Shown piece by piece: positions 48,101 to 58,644 of a DNA stretch of 64,000 bases. This DNA comes from Clavelina lepadiformis. Taxonomy: Eukaryota; Chordata; Ascidiacea; Aplousobranchia; Clavelinidae. The position numbers were made by a program, and so were the translations under genes. The stretch's first letter is position 1; the number at the start of each line of letters is the position of its first letter. Location of the stretch: positions 22,630,001 to 22,694,000 of the forward strand of contig NC_135242.1 of assembly GCF_947623445.1 (NCBI RefSeq), written 5' to 3'. A model generated the notes under the pieces. The model was not told the origin of the DNA, did not search any database, and saw nothing but the letters and a program-made list of their open reading frames with translations.

Positions 48101-49017
48101 GGCTATATACGATGCAAAACATTTAAACACAAAAAATATTTTCATAAACTAAACATTTGTGACATTAAACCGCGGCTTCTTGTTTCATTGCAATTAACAG
48201 TCAGTAATTGATCAATATCTTGCTACGTTAATCTACCTAATTAGATATTATTTTATTCTCCAACGGATTATTTTTATGCGCACGCAGTTATGGCTTGCCT
48301 TGGTTCAACCATGCAAACTAATCTTTTTGGGCCCATTCAGTTCAACATGGCGTTGGCAAGAATGAAGTATAGAAGACACAACGCTCATGTATTGCAGGTA
48401 AGCCTTTCCTGTACAAATAACTTATGGTAGTTTTAGCTGTACATACTGATAATAGTTTTTAAAGTGTGACTTCGGCGACAGTTAAAAATGTTTAAAAGGA
48501 TGCGAATTCTGAAGATTATAATTGAAAGCTAATTTCAGAATTAGTTTCTGATTACAGAAGTACAGATATAAATTTTGAGAAACCTTTTGTAAAATGTAAG
48601 AAATTGTATCGGTCACCCAAAATACATTAAAATACAGTTACTCAAAACAAAACACTGCAACATAAACCGTTGTAAAATGCAGTATTAATTTGGTTTTTCG
48701 TTTTTTCCATTATGGTTATGTAGAACGCTCCCAAAGATAAACTGCTTGTGTACAATGTCAAAGAAGGTTGGGTACCGCTTTGCAAGTTTCTTGGAGTCGA
48801 AGTTCCTTCCAAACCTTTTCCGAGGAGAAATGTTAAAGGGAGCATCGTAAAAGAGTTCATGAAAAAGGATCCGACACTTCAACGAATAAAACGCGAAGTG
48901 ATAGGGACACTTTTACTTCTACTTTCGTGTGGTTTGGGTTTTAAGTTTGCAAAAGAATCTTCTATTTCTTCTTGGTATCAGAGACTTCTCGTTTTTCCCA
49001 AACTTGTGTGGAAGTAG
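45138..49017 (+). CDS. Sulfotransferase-like P-loop protein (copy 3), altered exon 2 donor
   Basis: Four homologous exons on the plus strand: 45138-45389, 45666 to 45810 or 45834, 48288-48397 and 48724-49017. Exon 1 has the P-loop GYPKTGTKSMQAAL; exon 2 has LTMRDDEDTWAESMSHQL; exon 3 NLFGPIQFNMALARM; exon 4 ends with a hydrophobic segment and TAG. At the place where copy 1 has the donor AGTAAG, this copy reads AGAAAT, so the ancestral exon 2 donor is lost. A GT 24 bases further (CTAT|GTGATA) has the same phase and would add eight residues. Intron 2 is about 2.45 kb, far longer than in copy 1. It is either a gene with a shifted donor or a young pseudogene. Confidence 0.65.
45858..48280. other. 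Long second intron of sulfotransferase-like copy 3
   Basis: About 2.4 kb of AT-rich sequence inside the gene model. No nested gene or transposon ends were recognised; the open frames here look like chance. Confidence 0.4.
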
Positions 49018-49019
49018 AC

Positions 49020-50250
49020 ACTTACTAAATTAGCATAAAGTATGCCTAATGCCAAATCGGAGAGGCCTATGTAACATGAATAAAATTTTATTTGTTTGTT
49101 TATATTTGGTGTGAGAATATACAAAATACAGTAAACCTTATCGTACGCATTGCATATAACCATGTAAAGTGTATGTTTAACTGTGTAGTCATTGTATCGT
49201 ATTTATTCATTCCCAAAGCGCAGTCTAGCACTGGCTCTTATGATCTTAAGTAAACATTTTAAGTTTTTACATGAGCCAGCACTCTTAGGACTTTTTTCCA
49301 TGTAAAACTCGGCTGTAAGATTGGTGTTGTCTTATTGTGAAGAGGAAATAAAAGTAACTTATAATTTTCTGATTTATTCAAGTACAGTTTATGTTTGATT
49401 ACATGCAAGAGAAACGCTTTACGAAAATTAGTTTATTGCTAACAAAGTTATGCTATTTTTTACCTTTGCATCATAGTTTTACGAAGATTAAATGAAAATT
49501 ATACCGTAATAAAAACAACAATTACCGTAACGAAAACTTCAAACTGTTTCCATTTAAACTGCACTTATCTACCATTAGAATGTGGCCAGTAGTTTGTTAT
49601 GTTCATTTTTCTAGCATACGCGGTGATTCTTACAAGGATTATAGCACACAATTGTGCTATAATATTTTGTATCCAGAAGTTGGATATGTGTTTGCACGTC
49701 TGCGATTTTTGCCCCGGGCGTATAGTTAAAGAACCTAAGATATGAGAAAACAATGTGAGAAGAACAAATATTTATTGCGAGCAAATCATATGAGAGAGAT
49801 GACGAGTGAACGAACGCACATGTCCCGTAAAGGATATCGTATAATGACAAAGTAGGCTACAGCTATTAAACATTGTTTGCAGTTGGTGAAAAGAGACAGC
49901 ATTTGTTTGACCAATATCGTCAGAGCTACATTCACTTAAAGTTGCTTAGCACCTATGTGCAATGTCGCTCATCGTCCTCTGTTAAAGTTGGTATAAATCT
50001 TTTATTCTTCTCTGCTGGACATTTTTCAAGTTTAAAACTTAGACTTAGGCTACAGGCTTAGTCCCAGGTTAGGCTATAGAAGTCGTAACTCAGTCGTCAA
50101 ACCAATAACGGAAGTCTAATCGAAATCATTTAATGGTACAGTAAACCTCAAGTCAAGCTAAGCAATGAATTAACATCTAACACTATAGTCTAAGATATTA
50201 ACCTACTTGTGACTTAAAAAGGATGTAAGAGCTTATAAGAAGTATTTCAG
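49020..50250. other. Intergenic, nothing recognised
   Basis: AT-rich sequence between copy 3 and the P450 gene. An AATAAA near 49079 follows the copy 3 stop by about 60 bases, and another lies near 49347. Otherwise nothing is seen. Confidence 0.5.
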
Positions 50251-50251
50251 C

Positions 50252-52956
50252 ATGTGGCAATATCTAAGTTCGACGGTTTCTTCTGCTTGTAACATATGGA
50301 CCGCTTTGGCGTTGTTTGCTGCCGCATTCTTACTTTGGTGGAGGAAACCACATCCCAATTTTCCTCCAGGACCAAGAGGAATTCCGATCCTGGGAGTTCT
50401 TCCTTTTCTGGGAACTGATCCACAAAAGGTTCTTTTGAAATGGGCGCGTCAAAACGGCCCCGTAATGTCAGTCAGAATAGCCGGAAACGACGTAGTCTTT
50501 CTCAATACATATGACGTCATCAACGAGGTAATGATGAGCTCTTCTGTCTTTTGGTTCTGGTTCAATGTATACGGTTTAAATCGCGTATGCGGTGCAGTAT
50601 AAAGTAATTCTACATGTACAGTAGTTAAAAACGTATAAGGTTTGTACGTGGAGAGGTTTTGATGGCATGCTTCCAATCACTGCTGTTACTTTCAGGCGTT
50701 TGTCAAACAAAATGACATTTTCTCCGGGCGGCCTACGATACGCCTCTGGTATCAAGTGTTGGGTGATAACGGAATAGTTTTCGCAAAATTTGGCGATAAA
50801 TTTGTCAACCAAAAGAAGTTTGCCTTGCACACATTGAAGCGGTATTGCTTTGTTTTCATGAACTTAACAACGTTTTGCTGCAAATGCTTCCGATGATTAC
50901 ATAATAAACTGAGTTGTTACAAAAAACGTTGACAGTTTCGGCTTGTCCTGAATTTGGATCTAGTAGATTCAAGAAGTTGATTGACAAAATATTTTCTTTC
51001 CCCGTTTCTATGCGCAGTTTTGGAATGGGGAAATCTACCATGGAAGATCTCATAAATGAAGAGATGGAATATTTTTCCGAACATTTAAGAAGTCGAGCGG
51101 GAAAACCGATTAATTTAACGGTATACAGATTTTCTGAGAAATTTGGTGTTGCAATTATTAAATTCCACATAAATATAGCGAATATTGCATTAAACTTTGC
51201 TTAGAAATCGCACTTCTATATTTTAGCTGCCGTACTACAGGTTGCTTGGTAACATCACAACCAAATTGGTCCTGGGAAAGAGATACGATTATAACGTGAG
51301 TTCAAAGGTCAAAGTTGCCATCGAATCTCTTCAGAAACAGTAGGTCACTTGGGTTATTAATTGTTATCGATATAATTTCTAACCTATCGCTTTTTGGGAA
51401 ATAAAATTGTAACATAAATAAAAAATCTTTCTTGTTCAGGTACACGTCTGGTGAAGCTCATCTTATATTGTTGGTTTACTTTCACCAATTTCTGTCACGA
51501 ATTCCGCCATTTCGAAAAGTTAACGATGACTTCATCGAGGCTGAGAGTAATATCGCTGGTAAGAGATATTACGAGATATTCAGAGCAAACCTTCAAGCAA
51601 GCAATATGCTAATATTCTGGTTAATATGACAGTGTTTATTTTCAAAGTCTTGATTAGCCTGAAGCGCAGTCAATGTTGTTCATGAAAGCACCTACCCCGC
51701 ACCTTCATGATTTATTGTATTCATCAGCGGACTCATGCGGTTTAGCAACACAGCTTTTGTTTGTCTTACAGATGCCTTGCAAGATGTTATTGACGAACGC
51801 AAGAAGATTTTTGACCCTGAGCATATCAACGATTTTTTGGACGCATTTCTCTACGAACAAAAGTTTGGAAAAGAAAAAAAACATTTCCAGGTAATAAAGC
51901 AAAAGCATCAGAATTTGAAAATCACAAAGTTTTCTTTCCTACGCGTGTTTGGTTTTATAAAGGTAAGCTAATGCCACCATAAAAAAAAACGACCTAATAC
52001 TTCACATATTCTACGTTTATAACTTATTTTACCGTTTTCTGATTCCTTTGCTGAGCAGGATCGACAGTTACAAGTCACTGTTCGTGACCTTTTTATTGCC
52101 GGCATCGAAACGACAAGTACTACAGTCTCCTGGTGTTGTTTGGCAATTCTTAACTACCCCAAATACCACGAAAAAATCCTGAAGGAAATTGCCGACGAAA
52201 TAGGTAAAATCCCATCGAAATCACACCTGAAGCAGTTATAAGGTACAGATCAAGTTCGTTAAAGCAAATACTTAAAATATAACACTCTATCTCGAAGGTT
52301 CAAATTTCCCTTCTATGGCAAATAGGCCAAACATGCCGATAACGTGTGCTTTTGTACAAGAAGTGTCGCGGTTCTGCACACTCGTTCCAAACGCCTTGGA
52401 GCACTTGACCACTGAAGATACAAAACTGTTCCATTACAATATTCCTAAAGGCACAAGGGTAAGCAGAATGTGGCTTCTCGCGCTTAGTTTATATTTTCTA
52501 ACCCCTAAAAGTTTTGCTTGAAACAAAATAATGCTAATTAAGATATATGTGATAATGCTATTGATACGTAGATACTTTCCACTTATGTTTACATTCTGTA
52601 AAGTTTAGTAAACATTTCTTTTGCCAACCTTCATATTTAAACAGGTCGCACCAAATATTTACGCCGCACATTTTGATGAAGAGACTTGGCCCGACCCGTT
52701 CAACTTTGACCCTGCCCGTCATCTCGATCGTAACGGCAAGTTTGTCCACTCGCCAAAAGTGATTCAGTTTTCCTTAGGCGGGCGCTCCTGTCTTGGAGAA
52801 GCGCTTGCCAGGATGGAAGTTTTTCTCATATTTGTAGGAATGTTGCAAAGATTCAAGTTCTCCGCCACATCCGGAACTCTCCCCACTATCAAGGAAGGAC
52901 TCATGGGCATTGATTACTGTCCAAAACCATACGAAGTTCTTCTCGAAACTCGATGA
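50252..52956 (+). CDS. CYP2-like cytochrome P450 monooxygenase
   Basis: Nine exons in phase: 50252-50527, 50696-50841, 51018-51120, 51227-51339, 51440-51558, 51772-51890, 52059-52203, 52298-52458 and 52645-52956, giving 497 residues. A membrane anchor lies at about residues 15-30, then FPPGPRGIPILG (proline hinge). AGIETTSTT is the oxygen-binding I-helix motif, EVSRF the ExxR of helix K, and FSLGGRSCLGEALARME the haem loop with its Cys ligand. PDPFNFDPARHLD is the PERF-type region. Length and motifs fit a microsomal CYP2-clan enzyme; the substrate cannot be told. All key residues are present, so it looks functional. A TTTCAG acceptor ends one base before the ATG. Confidence 0.95.
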
Positions 52957-52959
52957 TTA

Positions 52960-54230
52960 CATCAGATGTTGAGTTCATAGTATCCCAAAATAGTCAATAG
53001 AAAGTGCTGCTTTTGCTGGTTTTGGAGGTGTAATTTGTACTGCAACCTATATATCTGTATCTAAGCAGCCAATTCTTCATTGCTTTCAAACAAAGCTCAA
53101 ATGACCTTTTGCAAATGCTAACACTTATATGTTTGCTTAACACAAATTGCATCTAACAAGTAGCTTGCATTTATTTACTCTTGCGTTGTAATTTAGCTCA
53201 GTAAATCGTTTAAGTTGTCACTAACAGCTTTTGGACTTCTTGCAATAATTTTTGCCCTTTCTCTATGTTCATCTTATACTATCTCGAAGAAGTTAATGCA
53301 GGCGCCCAAACTGAGAATAATTACCCTTCATGGTCCTTCACGTATAATAGTTACATCGTTCCAAGACCTTTTCTTTAGTTGTTTTCGCCTCAGAGAAAGC
53401 CTAAAAGACAAAACCAAACTACGCTTTTCCGTCACCAGCCCAAACCTGTCATTATTCATATCCAACATACAGCAGCTACAGCACTTGCCGTTTCTTATGA
53501 TATTGCGTTTGGAAACTCTATTGTCTACTTCTACACTTTACAGACTCTACATTATAGGACGGTAATATTCTACAATGTAGAGTCTACAGTGTAGGATGTA
53601 ACCGAAGTGTGCAAGGTTTAAGTTTAAATGAGATATTTTCAGTTTTCCTGATTGACATAGTTTCTCTTTGTTAAGTATTAGAACAGAAAGATCAATTTAA
53701 TTTTGAACAAATTATCTGATCTATTATAATTCTGTCAATGGTTGCAAGAAAGCCGATACAAAGTATGATCAAAATAAAAATATCTGCACATTATTCCACC
53801 AAATTCGCAAAATACTGCATTTTAGTCACGTCTTCTTTACGTCATTTCCTTCACAGTCGCGTGTTTCGTCAATTACGCTTTAATTCGATGATGACAATGG
53901 GGCAGCGCAGAAAATAAATTAAAACAGATCTTCGGATAAAAATCCAGTCAGCACAAGAAGAATTTTATAGTCTAAGGCAGATTAAACTTCAGTGAGTGAA
54001 ATTATTTGAGGATTGAACTTTTCAGCATAAACACTTTTAACACACTTTGTTTTTTTGCAGTTACATGCAATAAAGGAGAGAAAAGATATTATTTTTATTA
54101 TTAAAAAATATCTTTTTTGAAACAAGTTTTCTTGACTCAATTGTTAATTATTATGATAAATACTGCAAAAATGAATGATTGAAATGTTTTTTGACAACCA
54201 ATAAGGTTGAGATAAATCTATATTACGCAC
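52960..54230. other. Intergenic, nothing recognised
   Basis: AT-rich sequence between the P450 and the first TLR. Near 53540-53600 is a short imperfect inverted run around CTACATTATAGGACGG and CTACAATGTAG. No gene was seen. Confidence 0.5.
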
Positions 54231-54242
54231 AGTGTATAAATA
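54198..54242 (+). promoter_or_regulatory. Possible core promoter of TLR-A (CCAAT and TATAAATA)
   Basis: CCAAT at 54198-54202 and TATAAATA at 54235-54242 are about 35 bases apart, a classical spacing, some 335 bases before the TLR-A start codon. No experimental support; chance is possible in AT-rich DNA. Confidence 0.3.
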
Positions 54243-54575
54243 AGAACATTATTTTTGTGACTAGTCCGGCAACAGTGTTGGCTTGAAGAGCTTGACATGC
54301 AGTGACGTAGGTGGGATATCGAAAGGTAAAGTTCCGTTTTCTTTAGTCCCGAGTTTTGCGCCAATTTACTGCACAAACAATTCACTTATTCAACGTAGAT
54401 AGCAAAAGTTGAGACGTAAAATGATTATGCGTTGAATATAGGTTATCACTACGGCCTACACACAGCTAAAAATATTACAATGATTTTGCTGTGGATGTTT
54501 TAATATTATTCAATATATGCTCTTTCATGAACTTTATTGATTTTAATAGAGATTTAGATTAGAAATGCTACAACG

Positions 54576-57500
54576 ATGCTATGGTTGTTACAAATGGTGT
54601 TTGGTGTCCTAACATCCTCTGTTGCTTTTGCCAAAGATCCTTTAAACCCATGTAAATCAACATCAAGCGTCAATGGAGTAGATTTCGTGTCTTGGACTGC
54701 GCAGGCTGAAGTTCCCTTGAATCTCATTCGTGAAAATTCTCCTTGGCTCGATAATTCATTTGTATATGTTGACTGTTATAGCAGAGGATTGACCTCTATA
54801 CCTCAAAGTTTATCAACAGATGTAGAGGCAATAGATTTCTCTTACAACGCAATTAGACGCGTAAAAACGAATGAATTTGGTCAATATCCCAAATTAATTC
54901 TTTTAAATTTTCTTGGAAATTGCGACAAAGGATTGACAGATTGCCGAACAGACTTTTATATTGAACCGGGCGCTTTGAATCATCTTGTTCACTTGAAGTG
55001 GTTGATCTTGTCGTTCAACTTCCTCCGTGAGTTTCCCAGGGAATTACCTACATCCATACTTGGCCTACATATACGCAAGACAGGACTAGCCGAAGTTACT
55101 ACACAACTTGACAATCTCACTAACTTATCTCTACTCTTGTGTGAGTCAAACTGTATGTCCGAGATTTTATTACATAATTGCCCGAGAAACTTTACCATTA
55201 GTCGACCCCTTCCTTCAAACCTGAAGCTCGTTGATCTACAGTTTAACAATTGGGATAGGATTCCAAGAGATTTACTTCCATCAATGCTTGAGGTTTTTAT
55301 GATGCGTGGAAACCCGGTTACTCGTTTGAGAAAAGATGAATTTGTCAACACAACCGGTATTGAGGTCTTGAACTTGGAAGGAATGGCAGAGATTGTTTCA
55401 ACGACGTTGATCATTGAAGAAGGAGTTTTTGATCCACTGACTAAGCTGCGACTTCTGAACCTCTCAAATAATCTGATTGAGTTTCTTTCAAATGAAACAT
55501 TTAGAACGAATAACGACTTGGAAATTCTAGATCTTTCATACAATTGCTTAAGAAAAACTATTTTTCAACCAACTTATTTAGCAAATTTGCTGAATATCCG
55601 CCATCTTGATTTGTCCTTCAACAACGTACCACAATGTGGAGGTTCCATGACACTAGAACTACTTCGAATAGGTCAGGTATTTTCAAACTTTTCTTCATTA
55701 GAAAAGATAATGTTCGGCTCTAAGGCCAAATTACTGACTACAAGTGAATGGTCAGTACAGTTCAATAGAATCGATAAAGACTCATTAGCAATTTTGTCAA
55801 ATTTAACTCATCTATCGACAATCGATATTTCCTACTGCAATGTTCATCACATTTCCTCCGATGCGTTGTCTGGATTACTTCAGCTTAAATCCGTCGGAGC
55901 CGCTCATAACCTGTTGGATTTTAATGGAAGATTTTTATCTGGAAAACAAACGTTTGAAAAAGACTATCCTAACATCTACCCGTCTTCGTTGCTGGAGTCA
56001 GATACGAAATGTGACAACAGTGGATTACTCGATTATTCGAACAACCAAATCACAACCATCTCAGGCAGGCAAGAGCTTCTCTTGTCAACGGCTACCGTCC
56101 TCGACTTATCTCACAATCAAATACAAGAGTTCCGCAAAGATGATTTCAAACATTTAAACAGTTTATGCAGCATTAATATATCTTTTAACCCCATTGTTGC
56201 AATAGACTCATTAACATTCAGCGCCTTACCAAACTTGCGAATGATTTCGTTGGTCGGGGAAAGCGTTTTCTTGACAAGTTATTCATTTTTGTGTCATTTA
56301 AACTCTTCCAGTGAAGTAGATCTGACCTGGCAGCAGACGGGTGAAACAATGGAAGTCGCATTAATGCAATGGCAAGAGAAGGAAAACTGCTCAGCCGATG
56401 TGGTTTTCAATTTAACTATGTCCAAGAATCTATTCAGCCAAGCGATGTTCAGAAGCAAAATAAATTTTCTCAAATTTTTCCCGCAACTTCGCTCCCTTGA
56501 GCTAAGTGATTGCGGTTTAAAGTGGAGATTACCTCAAGAGTGGTTTCAGGGTTTGAAATTTTTAGAAAGTTTGAATTTGAGCTACAATAATATGCCTGAT
56601 TTCCCATTAAATGCTTTGGAATTTACTACATCGTTACTCTTGCTCAATTTAGGCAACAATGACATTGTTCAATTGAAAGGGAATATTTCTTTTCTTGTCC
56701 ATCTAGAGATATTTATAATTTCCAACAACAAAATCAGTCATATTCAGTCCGGTTTCTTTTCACAAGTCCGACTTAAAACCCTTGACCTCAGTTATAACTT
56801 CATTAGAAGAATTGACCCAAGTATATTTAACAAAGATGCTCTTGACTCGCTTCTATATTTGGACATAAGGTGGAACGAACTCGACTGTTCTTGTGGCGTA
56901 TGGGACAGATTTTTTGTTTGGTATATTTCCGAAAGAAGTAAAAATACCGAACTTCCTGGTTTTCTTCCGGTATGCACAACAGAAATTGATCAATATTTCG
57001 GCGGCTGTGTGGCTTGCCAATCCCCGCCGAATTTAAGTGGTCGCTCACTTTCTCGGCATGGCTTCAATACATCGTGTGACCTGGTGCAACATTTCGCCTA
57101 CACGCTTACATTCACGTTATTTTTTATAATAAGGTACCTGTACCGAATAAGGCCCGGTCCCTAATAAGGCCCATTGCTCATATTTCGCAAACCCGTGCAA
57201 ATAAATAAAAGATTTTGTCCTTACATAAAAACTAATATAAATTCATGATGGTTTACCAGATTTCATCCTTGTCACGTGATCAACCGATTCGCTAGAGCAC
57301 AACAAAAATTTGATACTTGCAGTTAAGGTGGTTTTGTTAATTTAGAAAAAAAGTAAGTGAGAATTTGGCCGGTTAAATGAACTGTTGTCTGCCGGCTGAA
57401 GTTTTCATGTAACAACCAACTTAGTATTGAAAAGGATAATGCACTTTTTTTTGCTAAAACTTTTCTGATGATAAAAATGTGACGTTTTTTTCGTGGATGC

Positions 57501-58638
57501 CACATGCGCCTAATAAGGCCCATACAAGATGCTTGGCTAATTGATGTCCAGACTTCAAGAGTGGTTCCAGTCATCAGTTGGCAAATTGTTGCAATTACTT
57601 TGATGCGCCTAGTGGAATCTTTTTAAATGTTTGTACAACTTAAAATGTGAAATTTCTAATAATGTTATATGTTGTCTATTACTATGTTTTGAATCAAAAT
57701 ACTCACAAAATTGGTGGGCCTTGTTAGGAGCCTATGCTCCTAATAAGGCCCATTTTTTGGAATTTTTAATTTCTTTATAAAATTTTTTTGAGGGGTTGTC
57801 AGTTATTGTGGTTTGAATATGTTGTAGTCATATACCCTCACTAATACAATACGATTTTTCAGTCTATTCTCATTTATGGTTCTTGAGTTATTTTCAAAAA
57901 AGTGTTAGGTGGGCCTTATTCGGTACAGGTACCTTATTTCTTTTTTGCGGCACACTTGGTTATAGCAAATGGTTCAAGAGATTGGTATTTCGAAAAGTTC
58001 ATGAATATTTCAGAGTTCAATCGTTGAATTCAAAAGAAGTATACCTACTGTCCACAACAGCTGACAATGAACAAGCTTTTGTGTTCTTTGACCACATCAA
58101 TGATGAACTGGGTGACTGGGTGGATAACAAACTGGTACCTGGGATGATTAACGGAAACCCTTCCATCAAACTTCTCTTGGCTGGTTGTGACGTCGACGCT
58201 GGAATTTCTTCAACACAAAATCTTCTACGATTTGTTACCAGCTGTCGCAAAACCATCTTAATTTTTTCGGGAACATTTTGTTTCTCCCCTTCATGCAGGT
58301 AAGTTTTATACGAAATGTTTTTACCTTTTCGTCAGAAATTGATAACGGATTATATTGATGAATATAATCATGTTCATTACTCAAGCAAACAAAACTATTA
58401 TTGGTATAGGTTCGTCCTAACGGCGCTTCAGGAACTTCAACATTCTGCTGGAAGAGATCAACTGATATTAGTGGAGTGGCATGGTGAAGAAGCAGCTCGC
58501 GTTCCAGAATTAATCCAACGAACTTTTAACCGAAAATTCTACAACTTCTTGAGATTCGATTCATCAAATGATGACGACGTGATGTTCTTCGAAACACTGA
58601 GAACTGCTTTCGCGAGCAATATTGTTTTAAACGATTAG
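54576..58638 (+). pseudogene. Toll-like receptor A, split by a MITE in the membrane-spanning region
   Basis: A large first exon (54576-57131, resuming 57935-58298) and a second (58410-58638). The signal peptide MLWLLQMVFGVLTSSVAFA is followed by many leucine-rich repeats (about residues 60-760), a C-terminal cap (LDCSCGVWDRFF, YFGGCVACQS) and a membrane segment. A cytosolic TIR domain follows: FVFFDHINDELGDWV in box 1, LLAGCDVDAG in box 2. Intron phase inside the TIR matches TLR-B. A Tc1/mariner-type element at 57132-57934 sits in the membrane segment. Reading into it gives a stop at 57162-57164, so the message as it stands would make a secreted LRR protein without TIR. Leaving out the element and one TA, the frame runs on (FFIIFLFCG). 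Box 2 has Cys where TLR-B has Arg. Confidence 0.85.
57132..57934. mobile_element. Tc1/mariner-type MITE with TA duplication, inside TLR-A
   Basis: An 803-bp non-coding element with perfect 24-bp inverted ends starting AGGTACCTGTACCG and continuing AATAAGGCCC. It is flanked by TA on each side (57130-57131 and 57935-57936). The motif CTAATAAGGCCCAT occurs three times inside, near 57161, 57509 and 57741. The TA duplication points to the Tc1/mariner/pogo group. Perfect ends and duplication point to a recent insertion, and removing it restores an alignment with TLR-B that has no gap. Confidence 0.9.
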
Positions 58639-58644
58639 CTTGAC

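Noticed and set aside
54989-55543. Minus-strand frame of 184 codons in TLR-A (and 61234-61701 in TLR-B)
   Set aside because: Both lie at the same place in the two paralogues and are shadows of the LRR code.
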